Positions 9,927 to 18,196 of a stretch of 64,000 nt of DNA are shown one piece after another. The stretch comes from Saprospiraceae bacterium (lineage in GTDB: Bacteria; Bacteroidota; Bacteroidia; Chitinophagales; Saprospiraceae). Position numbers and translations under genes: made by a program. A model generated the notes under the pieces. It searched no databases. It saw only the letters and a list, made by a program, of their open reading frames with translations, and had not been told where the DNA came from. Numbering within the stretch: position 1 is the first letter of the stretch; each line of letters begins with the position of its first letter. The DNA lies in NCBI GenBank assembly GCA_016714985.1, contig JADKBS010000020.1, positions 1 through 64,000 on the forward strand, given 5' to 3'.

Positions 9927-11196
9927 TCAAGTATGGCTACTTATTAAAAACCCCAGTTCCTTCAAATCCTCCCAAAACGCCGGATATGATTTGTCCACGA
10001 CCTTCGGCTCCTCAATGCCGACCTCGCCGAGCATCGCCAGCGGCGCAAAGGCCATTGCCATGCGGTGGTCTTCGTAGGTTGCGAAAACGGGCGAACCTCC
10101 ACCACGGCCTTGCCTTCCAGCATGAAATGTTCCTTTTCCTTTTCTTGGAGAAACGTTCAGGCAGTTTCATTAGCGAGACCTGCACCTTGCCCAGTTCTTT
10201 TGCAGCGCCGCAATGCGGTCTGTCTCCTTGATGCGCAAGGTTTCGAGGCCCGTGAACAGGCCATGTACGCCTATTGCACCGCAAACCACAGCCAAGGTCT
10301 GCGCAATATCGGGGCAGGGCAGGAAGTCCCACTCGAAGAAAGGCTTTGCGGCGGCGCCAGGCTGCTTGGTCAAATAGGCGGTATGCCCCTCAAATTTGGT
10401 CTCTACGCCAAAAGCCCCCATCATGCCGGGTAGTACCGAGTCGCCTTGCCAGCTATCTTCAAAAAGGCCGTGCAGCCGCAGGTCGCAGGTATCGCTGAGG
10501 GCGGCAAAGGAATAGTGGTACGAGGCCGCCGACCAGTCTGCCTCCACGGTGAACTCCTTTGGCTGGTAGGCTCCCGGCTGAACCCGTATCGTGTCGCCCA
10601 CCCATTCGTGCCCGATGCCGAAATAGGCCATCATGCGCAGTGTCATTTCGAGGTAGGGGCGGGAGACGAGGTTGCCAACCAGCGTCAGTTCAAGGCCATT
10701 GGGCAGGGTGGGGGCTATCATCAGCAGGGCCGAAAGGTACTGGCTGCTGGTGTCGGCTGGAATGCTGAGGCGCTTGCTCCGGGAGATCGCTGCCGAGGCC
10801 ACTGTGCGGGCTGATGCGCAGGGGCGGGTAGCCCTCGTTTTCAAGGTATTCAATATTGGCGCCCAGCTTGCGCAGGGCGTCCACCAACAGCCGGATGGGC
10901 CGCTGCTTCATGCGCTCGGTGCCCGTGAGGATGCGTGGGCGGTCGGTATGGGCGGCGAGGTAGGCTGTCAGGAATCGAAAAGTCGTGCCAGCGGCTCCAG
11001 CGTCCAAGGTTTCGCCATCGGCAACCAGCAACTGCTGCATGAGCTGCGTGTCATGGGAGGTGGACAGGTTTTTTATTTCAAAATCATGACCCGACAGGGC
11101 ACGGATGATGAGTGCCCGATTGCTGATGCTCTTGGAGCCGTCGAGCTGTATTGCGCCTTGAATGTGGCGGTCGGGTTTGGCTAATTTTATGACCAT
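9927..11196 (-). CDS. aroA: 3-phosphoshikimate 1-carboxyvinyltransferase (EPSP synthase), frameshifted
   Basis: EPSP synthase transfers enolpyruvyl from PEP to shikimate-3-phosphate in aromatic amino-acid synthesis. The start at 11196 gives MVIKLAKPDRHIQGAIQLDG, followed by the substrate-binding SKSISNRALII, the AGTTFRFLTAYLA motif (normally GNSGTxxR), GTERMKQRPIRLL, then VEADWSAASYHYSFAALS, LRIKETDRIAAL and YEDHRMAMAFAPLA at the C-terminus. The domains appear in the right order over about 420 residues, the normal length. The frame changes near 10785, 10200, 10130 and 10090. As this is an essential pathway enzyme in most relatives and every motif survives, sequencing indels are the likeliest cause. 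The gene is divergent from rel/spoT. Confidence 0.88.
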
Positions 11197-11242
11197 GATA
11201 GGTGGTGCAATGGTTGAACAGGTGAAATCTGGCAAGAGCGGG

Positions 11243-11250
11243 CAAAGTTA
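11243..11250 (-). promoter_or_regulatory. Candidate -7 box (TAACTTTG) for aroA
   Basis: The minus strand reads TAACTTTG about 47 bases before the aroA ATG, matching TAnnTTTG. No clear -33 box. Confidence 0.5.
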
Positions 11251-11299
11251 GGGTGAAAAAGGGCTGATAGTGCCCGCTGAATCTTGCATGTCGGCCACT

Positions 11300-11332
11300 T
11301 TTGTTTTATTCTCCTGAAAAGCCCTAACTTTG
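11300..11332 (+). promoter_or_regulatory. Bacteroidota promoter for rel/spoT
   Basis: TTTG at 11300-11303 is followed 21 bases later by TAACTTTG at 11325-11332, a good match to the -33 TTTG / -7 TAnnTTTG pattern. It lies 75 bases before the ATG at 11408. Confidence 0.65.
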
Positions 11333-11407
11333 CCCGTAAGGGCGAAGTATAATTGAATAGCCCACAACCCAATTTCCCAATTTCTCAATTTCCCTTAATT
11401 TCGTTCC

Positions 11408-13624
11408 ATGCCGCCACCACTCGTCGCAGAACTTAGCCAGCAAGACCACGCACTCATCCACAGTGCGTACCGGCGGCTATTGCGCACCTTGGGCGACAAG
11501 ATGGACAAGGAAGACCACGACCAGGTTCGTCAGGCCTTCGAATTGGCGGCCAATGCGCACTCTCTCCAGCGGCGCAAGTCGGGCGAACCGTACATCACGC
11601 ACCCCATCGAGGTGGCCATCATTTGCATCGAAGAAATAGGCTTGGGGCCTACCGCTGCTGTTTGCGCCCTGCTGCACGACGTGGTGGAGGACACCGACTA
11701 TACCATTGACCAAATCAAAGAGAATTTTGGCGACAAAATCGCCCTCATCGTGGATGGCCTTACCAAACTCGACGGCACGGCCACCTCGGAAAGCCCGCAG
11801 GCCGAGAATTTCCGCAAGGTCATCAGCACGCTCGTGATTGATGTGAGGGTGGTTTTGATAAAGATGGCCGACCGGATGCACAATATGCGCACCCTCGGCT
11901 CCATGCCCCGCCACAAGCAGTTGAAGATTGCGGCGGAAACAAGCTATATCTACGCCCCGCTGGCGCACCGCCTCGGACTTTACAATATCCGCTCTGAGTT
12001 CCAGGACCTCTGCCTGAAAATCATGGAGCCGGAGACCTACGAGGAAATCAACCAGCAACTGAACGCCTCGGAGGACGAGCGGGAGGAGTACATCGAAAAA
12101 TTCTTGGCACCCATCCGGGAGGAACTGGACGAGGCGGGCCTGAAGTACCGTTGTTTCGGGCGGGCCAAGTCGGTGTCGTCCATTTACAACAAAATCAAAT
12201 CCAAGGATACCCCCTTCGAGCAGGTCTATGACATCTTCGCCGTGCGCATCGTGCTCGACGTGGAGCGCCGCCGTGAGAAGACGCTTTGCTGGACGGCCTA
12301 TTCCATCGTCACCGACATCTACAAGCCCATCCCTGAGCGCCTGAAAGATTGGGTGACCGTGCCCAAGTCCAATGGCTATGAGTCGTTGCATACCACGGTC
12401 ATTGGCCCCGATGGGCGGTTCGTGGAAGTGCAGATTCGCTCCGAGCGCATGGACGAAATCGCCGAGCGGGGCTTTGCAGCGCACTGGAAATACAAGGGCA
12501 TCAACAACCAGCCCGACGTGTATGAGAAATGGCTCGACCAGGTGCGGGAACTCATGGAAAACCCCAACTCCGACGCACTGGAGTTCGTCAGCGATTTTAA
12601 GAACAACCTTTATTCCGAGGAGATATTCGCCGTGACGCCCCGTGGCGACATGATCAACCTGCCGAAAGGTGCCACAGCACTCGACTTCGCCTTCCATATA
12701 CACACCGACATCGGCTACCGTTGCCGGGCCGTGAAGGTCAACAACCGCATCGTGCCAATGGGCTACAAGCTCAACATGGGCGACAAGGTGGAGGTCATTA
12801 CGGACAAAAACCAGAAGCCGAACGAAGGCTGGCTAAAATTCGTGGTGACGGGGAAGGCCCGTTCCAAGATACGCAACGCCATGAAGGAGGAGCGGCGCAA
12901 AACGGGCGAGATGGGCAAGGAGGCGTTGCAGCGCAAGCTGGCTAATATGAAGGTCAACTACGACCAAGGGGTGGAGACCTTGGTGAAGTATTTCAACCTC
13001 AATTCGCATATTGACCTCTACTTTGCTATCGCAACGGAGGAGATTGACTTGATTGAGACGTTCAGGGCATTTGAGGTCAAGGAGCAGAAACTGGTGGAAA
13101 TTGCCAAGGAAGCACCTGCTGTCGAGCCTGAGAAAAAGCCGGAACAGCCCAGGGGCAAAATTTCGGCAAAGACCAAAATCCTCGTCAACGGCGAGCCTGC
13201 CGAACTGTACCACTACAAGCTCGCCAACTGCTGCAACCCCGTGCAGGGCGACGATATTTTCGCCTTCCTGACAGCGAAAGAGGGCATGAAAATCCACCGT
13301 ACCAACTGCTCCAACGCCACCAACCTACTGGCTAGGTATGGCTACCGGGTGATGAAGGCCGAGTGGGTCGCCAATACGGACACCACCTTCGTGGTGGACC
13401 TGAAAATCACGGGCGTGGACGAGGGCATCGGCGTCATCGAACGGCTCACGAAGGAAATCGGCGGCCTTGGTGTCAACATCAAATCCTTCCACATCGAGGG
13501 TGGCGACCAAGGTTATTACGAAGGGAAAATCAGCCTGCTCGTGCTCAACAAGGAACAGTTGAACGTCGTGATGAAGACCTTGAAAAAACTGGAGTTTGTG
13601 GAGACGGTGACGAGGGTTGATTGA
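11408..13624 (+). CDS. Bifunctional (p)ppGpp synthetase/hydrolase, Rel/SpoT family
   Basis: This 738-aa long Rel makes and degrades the alarmone (p)ppGpp in the stringent response. Domains in order: an HD hydrolase at about residues 45-200 with the HD motif in CALLHDVVEDT and MADRMHNMRTL; the synthetase at about 240-350 with VYDIFAVRIV and PKSNGYESLHT; a TGS domain near 400-460 (VTPRGDMINLPKGATALDFAFHIH); a conserved cysteine segment ANCCNPVQGDDIFAF (Zn-finger/CC region) and a C-terminal ACT domain ending at 13624. Both catalytic regions keep their motifs, so the enzyme is probably bifunctional. Length and architecture are normal and the frame is intact over 2.2 kb. It is divergent from aroA with its own promoter. 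Confidence 0.95.
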   Translation: MPPPLVAELSQQDHALIHSAYRRLLRTLGDKMDKEDHDQVRQAFELAANAHSLQRRKSGEPYITHPIEVAIICIEEIGLGPTAAVCALLHDVVEDTDYTIDQIKENFGDKIALIVDGLTKLDGTATSESPQAENFRKVISTLVIDVRVVLIKMADRMHNMRTLGSMPRHKQLKIAAETSYIYAPLAHRLGLYNIRSEFQDLCLKIMEPETYEEINQQLNASEDEREEYIEKFLAPIREELDEAGLKYRCFGRAKSVSSIYNKIKSKDTPFEQVYDIFAVRIVLDVERRREKTLCWTAYSIVTDIYKPIPERLKDWVTVPKSNGYESLHTTVIGPDGRFVEVQIRSERMDEIAERGFAAHWKYKGINNQPDVYEKWLDQVRELMENPNSDALEFVSDFKNNLYSEEIFAVTPRGDMINLPKGATALDFAFHIHTDIGYRCRAVKVNNRIVPMGYKLNMGDKVEVITDKNQKPNEGWLKFVVTGKARSKIRNAMKEERRKTGEMGKEALQRKLANMKVNYDQGVETLVKYFNLNSHIDLYFAIATEEIDLIETFRAFEVKEQKLVEIAKEAPAVEPEKKPEQPRGKISAKTKILVNGEPAELYHYKLANCCNPVQGDDIFAFLTAKEGMKIHRTNCSNATNLLARYGYRVMKAEWVANTDTTFVVDLKITGVDEGIGVIERLTKEIGGLGVNIKSFHIEGGDQGYYEGKISLLVLNKEQLNVVMKTLKKLEFVETVTRVD

Positions 13625-13625
13625 T

Positions 13626-13706
13626 GTAGCCGCCAAATTGTAGCCGCCAAATTCATTTGGCTGGCTCGCCGTTAATTTTAGCCAGCCAAATAAATTTGGC
13701 GGCTAC
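13626..13706. repeat. Palindromic GTAGCCGCCAAAT...ATTTGGCGGCTAC element
   Basis: The element begins with two direct copies of GTAGCCGCCAAATT and ends in the inverted copy AAATTTGGCGGCTAC; inside, TTGGCTGGC and GCCAGCCAA pair. It fills the space after the rel stop codon and is a relative of the element at 9805-9925. Both lie between convergent genes. Confidence 0.8.
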
Positions 13707-13787
13707 TAAATGAAAATCGAAACCGGCGCAATGTCCACCATTGTTTGCAGGCCGGGACAGCTCCGCATTGACTTTATAAACCCGTTA

Positions 13788-14498
13788 TCAACCCTTCTTC
13801 TTCAACGACTGCTGCATGCCCCGCCCCAAGGGGAGTTCTACGTTGAAATAATAAGTGGGGTTCACCGCCTTGTCGCCTTCCTTCACACATTTCACGATAT
13901 AGTAGCGCTGGCTGCTGCCATTGGGGCTGTCCTTGGTCACGAGCGACTGGTTCTTGGCGATGAAACCGAGCTTGTCCACCACGAGTTCAATGTCCCGCAG
14001 GCTGGCCACCACGATGGCCTGCTCGAAGGACTCGCCCGTGCCGCTTTTCAAGGGAACATCCAGCAGTTGGTAGTATTTACGGTAGGTTTCGACGGTCTGG
14101 AGGCTGTCTTCCATGAGCCAGCAGGTGTAGCCCCTTTCGAGCCAAGCGGGCAGCGAGCCGGGGTTTTTCTTCAAGAAATTGTCGCAGAGCGAAAGGGCAT
14201 CCGTGTATTTGTCACGACGTGCGAGGGTGTTCATAGCGTCAAGGATGCGCTCTTCTTGCAGGGGGTTGTAGCCGGGGCGCATGGCATTGCCATAGTAGAT
14301 AGTGGCCAGTTCCCGGTTCGTCAGTGTGGCGTCGCCCGCCAGCAGCCTTGTGCCGATTCGTGCATAAAGGGTGCTATCGGACTTTAGCCGCTCTTCCATC
14401 ACTTGGAGGGTTTCCCCATAGACGGTTTGTGCGGCAGCATTGCCAAGGCAAAAGAGGGAAATGGAAATGGCCAGTGCCAAAGAAGTTTTGTTCATCAA
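13788..14498 (-). CDS. DUF4919-like secreted protein
   Basis: The 236-aa product begins with a signal peptide (LALAISISLFCLGNAAAQ) and should be exported. The mature part resembles DUF4919 of Bacteroidota: LATIYYGNAMRPGYNP, a TPR-like helical region (LCDNFLKKNPGSLPAWLERGYTCW), and a C-terminal beta segment with QRYYIVKCV. Molecular function is unknown. Two start codons lie together (14498 and 14495). The gene has an unusual leader containing two long hairpins (14521-14613), preceded by a -7 box at 14627-14634. Confidence 0.8.
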   Translation of the reverse strand: MMNKTSLALAISISLFCLGNAAAQTVYGETLQVMEERLKSDSTLYARIGTRLLAGDATLTNRELATIYYGNAMRPGYNPLQEERILDAMNTLARRDKYTDALSLCDNFLKKNPGSLPAWLERGYTCWLMEDSLQTVETYRKYYQLLDVPLKSGTGESFEQAIVVASLRDIELVVDKLGFIAKNQSLVTKDSPNGSSQRYYIVKCVKEGDKAVNPTYYFNVELPLGRGMQQSLKKKG

Positions 14499-14520
14499 AC
14501 TGTTATTCGATTACTATCAA

Positions 14521-14613
14521 TTGGGCGGGGAAGAAAAAATGAAATTTTTTCTTCCCCGCCCAATGTTTTAGGTTGCTTTTGGGGGAAATTTTCAATTTCC
14601 TCCAAAAGCAACC
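14521..14613 (-). promoter_or_regulatory. Two tandem 20-bp hairpins in the DUF4919 gene leader
   Basis: 14521-14563 is a perfect inverted repeat with 20-bp arms and a 3-base loop. 14571-14613 is a second one with 20-bp arms, one mismatch and a 3-base loop. They lie between the -7 box and the start codon, 23 bases before ATG, so both should form in the mRNA. Either could end transcription, block the ribosome or protect the RNA. Related but weaker pairs are at 17550-17631 and 43030-43108. Confidence 0.8.
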
Positions 14614-14626
14614 CCTGTTTGTGGTG

Positions 14627-14634
14627 CAAAGGTA
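14627..14634 (-). promoter_or_regulatory. Candidate -7 box (TACCTTTG) for the DUF4919 gene
   Basis: The minus strand reads TACCTTTG just upstream of the tandem hairpins, matching TAnnTTTG. Confidence 0.5.
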
Positions 14635-14943
14635 AGAGGGGGGAAGCGGGGGGTGACCGCTCCGGTGGTCAGCAAGGAACGTGCCTTGCTTTGCTCTCCC
14701 CATGGGTTGATCCGCGTAACTCCAGGGCTCTTCCTTCAAATTGGAGGCCCACCCTCAAAGCAACTTTTTGGCAAACTAGGTTCAGATGCGGTGGGCAGTC
14801 TTTCACGTTTTATCAATCAGGCTACTCAGCTTGGTTTGATGGTCGTTACGAGTTGATGTGATAGTAAAAAACAGGTTAAATAGCCCCAAATCTTATATCT
14901 GAAATCATTTACATCTTATATCAAAAACGAACGTCCCAACCCC
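14635..14943. other. Intergenic stretch without a recognisable gene
   Basis: No conserved reading frame is visible. Near 14890-14930 the word ATCTTATATC occurs twice; the same word builds the inverted repeat at 46233-46340. Confidence 0.5.
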
Positions 14944-17515
14944 TCAAAACCCCGGAATATACTCATCCTCCTCTTCGCTTGCGGGCGCACGTTCCCCTTC
15001 GTCCTCCCAGCCCTTCGGTTCCCGCACCATGTTCAGCGGGGCACCGAACGCCTTTATCAGTTCCGCCCGGATGCGCCGTTTCAGGCTCTCGCTGCGCTCG
15101 AACATGTCCTTCACCTTGCGCTTGTTCGTCTCGTACTTGTACTTCTCCAAGGTGCCGCTGAGCAGGAAATAAAGGTTGAAAAAGCCGTTCTCCTTGGCGG
15201 GTATGGACTCCACGTTGCGGTTGTTTTTCTTGAACTTGTTGGCCAGCACCTGCCCGGCGTTCACCTTGATGCCGTAGCTGAGGCGGTCGTCGAAGGACTG
15301 CTCACCGCCGATGGTCAGGTTCATGGCGTTGTTCTGGAGGAACATCACGGGCAGGTAGAAGGTGCTGTTCTTCACCTCCAGCCAGTTTTGCATGTCCTCG
15401 AAGCGGATGTTGCGCAGGTCTTGAATCTTGGCGTAGGTGGCGAATTCGTCCATCAGCGCCAAGTTCTTCAACTCGCCCCGGCGGATGCCCACGCCCGCCC
15501 ACACGTGCAGTTTGTCCATCAAAAACGTGCCCGTGGAATCCCAAAAAGCATGGATGAGCAGTTTGGCGTTCATGTCGCCGGAGATGTTTTCGGCCTTCAA
15601 GACGGTCTGCCCAGCATTGCCTGTTTGCTGAAAGAATTTTTTCACGTCAATGCTTTCGCAATCCAATTTGGCTTCGAGGCGTGGTTCTTTTTCAAAAAAC
15701 ACCGTGCCGTCCAGTTCGTAGCTGCCGTCCATGCCAGCGGCGTCGCCCTTGATGCGCATGGTGGCGGCCTCGAAAATCAGTTCGCCGTTGAAGTCACGGC
15801 CCTCGATATTGTTGAAGGTGAACTCGTCCACCCGTGCGTTGAAGGTGCCGTTCAGCAGGTCGGTGAGGCGGTGGCGGCTTTCGTTTTTATCCACCTTCAT
15901 CGAATCGAAAACCTCGGCCTGCACCTCGCCTTCCTTCACGGGCACGTCGGTCAGTTTTATCAGCTTCGCAATACCCATGACGGGCGAATTGAGCTGCGCC
16001 GTGAAGTCGAGGCGGGCGTTTTCGGAGTTGAGCGAATCGGCGAGCAGCACGGGCAGCAGGTTCTGCACCGAGCCTTGCAGGTTGATTTCGCTGCCGGCAC
16101 CGAGGACTTTCAGGTTTTCGAGGCTGAGTTGGTTGTCCCGCAGCAGCAGCTTGCCCGTGTCGAAAGTGAGTTTTTCGCCGTTAAAATCGAGCGTGGCATC
16201 GTCGAAGACAATGTCGCCGCTCATTTGCACGGAGGCGATGCTTTTGATGTCCACCATGTCGCTGTAATAGCCGTGGAGGCTCAGGTTCTGGATTTCCACC
16301 TCGCCGTCGCCGCCCGTGATGGCTGGGTTGTTGAGCAGCCCGAACGCCTCTCCGACGGCGATGGCCCCGTCCGCCTTGAGGTCAATTTGCGGGTCGTCGA
16401 GGTCCTCCACCCGCAGGCTGAGGGTGATGAGCTGGCGGTTGAGGTAGCCCTTGAAATTGCTGATTTCAAAGACCGACTGCTGGTTGTTGCGCCCCTCGCC
16501 GTTGGTGAAATTGGCGTCGAACGACACGTCCTGGAACGGCTCGGCAAGGCGGGGGCTGGAAAGCTTGCCGTCGTCGAGGCCAAACTCGAAATTGATGGCG
16601 GGCCGCTCCGAGGCGCTGAGCTTGCCCTTTACCAAGGCGGCGAACTTGAACCGTCCCGTACTGCTGAAATCGCCGAAGGCGCTCAAAAACTGGGATGGCA
16701 TCAGGGCGATGACCGACTCCAAACTGGCATCCTCAGCCGCCACTTTCAGGTCGAAATCGGTGGTTTTTTCCTTGCTTTGGATGAAGCCCTTCACGTCGAA
16801 GGCGTTCTCTTCGACCACCACCCGCACGTCGTCGAAGGTGTATTTCCCCTTCACCAAATCCACGGAGACGACGGCATCGTAGCCCCATTTTTTTCCTTCA
16901 AAATAGCGCACGCCGTCCAAGTCCACGAAATTGGAGGCCAAGGCTGGCCTGGCTTTTCAGGTCGAATTTCTTCTCCGAAAAAAGCCCGGAGAACGTGGCC
17001 GATTCCACCTGCGTCATCATCTCCTGCTTGAGCTTGTCGTCCTGGTAAATCAGTTCCATCCGCTCCATGCGGGCCTGCTCCAGGGCGATGTTGAACTTGC
17101 TCTCCTCCTCCGACTTCGAAGGCTTGAAAATATCGTAGTTGGCCTTGCCGTTTTTGTCCACCCAGACCTTCAGCGCCCCGTCCCGCACGCTCATGGAATG
17201 CACCTTCACCTGCGACTCGAACAGGCTCAGCAACCTGAAATTGAAGGCCACCTCCTCGGCTTCGAGCAGCGGTTTCTTGTTCACGCCCATCAGCCGCACG
17301 TCCCGCAGGCTGGCCGTCGCATCCGGGAAATTGCGGAGCAACGAAAGGTCGAAACTGCCCACCTTCAGTTCCGTCTTGAGCTGCTTGTTGATTTGGGAAA
17401 TCAGCTTCTTGCCCACCGCCTCTTGGAAGAAGGCTGCGATGACCACTGCCGCCACGACCACCAGTACCACTGTCGCCACCAGCCCGATGAGGCCCCGTTT
17501 TAAATGCTTTTTCAT
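14944..17515 (-). CDS. AsmA-like family protein, one frameshift
   Basis: The start at 17515 (MKKHLKRGLIGLVATVVLVV) gives a single N-terminal membrane helix, followed by a very long beta-rich periplasmic region of about 840 residues. AsmA-type features include SFDLSLLRNFPDATASLRDVR near residue 55, repeating beta strands with D-L-x-G patterns, and a C-terminal segment typical of Bacteroidota members (FATYAKIQDLRNIRFEDMQNW, SFDDRLSYGIKVNAG) before a charged acidic tail. AsmA-like proteins are thought to form bridges carrying phospholipid between inner and outer membranes. The frame changes once near 16930, inside the run SQASL / ASNFVDLDG; both sides are clearly the same gene. A pair of hairpins lies just upstream. 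Confidence 0.82.
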
Positions 17516-17549
17516 AGGATGAAGTGCCGTTGCCACAAGGTGGGCGTGG

Positions 17550-17631
17550 GAGTAGCGTGAAGAAAACTCATTTTTTCACGCTACTCTCATCTTTGTTTTT
17601 TTGGAAAAATTGAAGGTTTTTCTCAAAAAAC
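17550..17631 (-). promoter_or_regulatory. Tandem hairpins upstream of the AsmA-like gene
   Basis: 17550-17586 pairs GAGTAGCGTGAA with TTCACGCTACTC around a short loop. 17595-17631 pairs a T/G-rich arm with its near complement. The arrangement (two adjacent hairpins shortly before a start codon) copies that at 14521-14613, with different sequence in the stems. No -7 box was found upstream. Confidence 0.6.
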
Positions 17632-17762
17632 GCCCCTCGCCAAATAGTTGCGAATTGCCTTGTCTTCGTTTTTTAAATGAAATCGAGTGCTAATGTAAAG
17701 GAATGTGGTGGGGGGAGTGTTCGGTGGGAGGATGAAAAAATATTGGGCAAGGTGTAGAAACG

Positions 17763-17799
17763 AAAAAAGCCTCCAAGGAATCATCCTTGAAGGCTTTCA
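17763..17799 (-). terminator. Rho-independent terminator after tRNA-Val
   Basis: On the minus strand, AAAGCCTTCAAGGA pairs with TCCTTGGAGGCTTT (one G-T pair), followed by a run of six T. It starts 9 bases after the tRNA. Confidence 0.85.
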
Positions 17800-17807
17800 C
17801 AAAAGGG

Positions 17808-17882
17808 TGGGCGCACACGGATTCGAACCGCGGACCCTCTGCTTGTAAGGCAGATGCTCTGAACCAGCTGAGCTATGCGCCC
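17808..17882 (-). tRNA. tRNA-Val (anticodon TAC)
   Basis: The minus strand folds into a complete cloverleaf: acceptor GGGCGCA/TGCGCCC with discriminator A, D-arm GCTC/GAGC, anticodon stem TCTGC/GCAGA with loop CTTACAA (anticodon TAC, decoding GTA/GTN valine codons), and T-arm CGCGG-TTCGAAT-CCGTG. CCA is not encoded. Promoter and terminator flank it, so it is a single-gene unit. The conflict-type operon ends about 315 bases upstream of it; tRNA genes are common borders of horizontally acquired blocks, but no direct repeat of the tRNA end was found. Confidence 0.97.
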
Positions 17883-17916
17883 TTTATTCGTTTTTGCTTT
17901 TCTTCAAAAGCGGGTG

Positions 17917-17946
17917 CAAAGATACGGACGTATGGCAAACTTCAAA
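17917..17946 (-). promoter_or_regulatory. Promoter of tRNA-Val
   Basis: On the minus strand TTTG (17946-17943) is followed 18 bases later by TATCTTTG (17924-17917), a good -33/-7 pair, 35 bases before the tRNA. Confidence 0.65.
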
Positions 17947-18196
17947 ATATCGGGTAGAGTTTTTTTGAAAAATATTTTCCAGTGAACGGAAATGCCAGTA
18001 TTCCCAAGGGCTGGCTTGGGTTTCGAGCAGGCATGCTACGTAGTTGGGTTTAGGTTTTGTTGATGGGGTACCGTCGTGTTGACATGTTGGGATAGGCCAT
18101 GCCGGAGGTATTGGCTTGGTGGTAACACAACTGGATGACACAAGTGGTGGGGAAGCTGAGGATATAGGGCTTCTTGCGTTGGTGTTTGAAGATGGT
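17947..18196. other. Region between the NACHT gene stop and the tRNA promoter
   Basis: A minus-strand frame overlapping the NACHT gene end (18276-17884) runs through here, but its composition (rich in S, P, T in the overlap) looks like an out-of-frame reading. No family was recognised and no terminator is obvious after the NACHT stop at 18197. Confidence 0.4.

Noticed and set aside
11477..12703. 408-aa minus-strand open frame opposite rel/spoT
   Set aside because: Antisense shadow of a clearly conserved gene on the other strand.
14653..14856. 67-aa plus-strand frame between the DUF4919 and AsmA genes
   Set aside because: No conserved features, no promoter or ribosome context; likely chance.
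15388..17031. 547-aa plus-strand open frame
   Set aside because: It is the mirror of the AsmA-like gene, full of His/Val/Glu runs typical of an antisense frame in GC-rich DNA.
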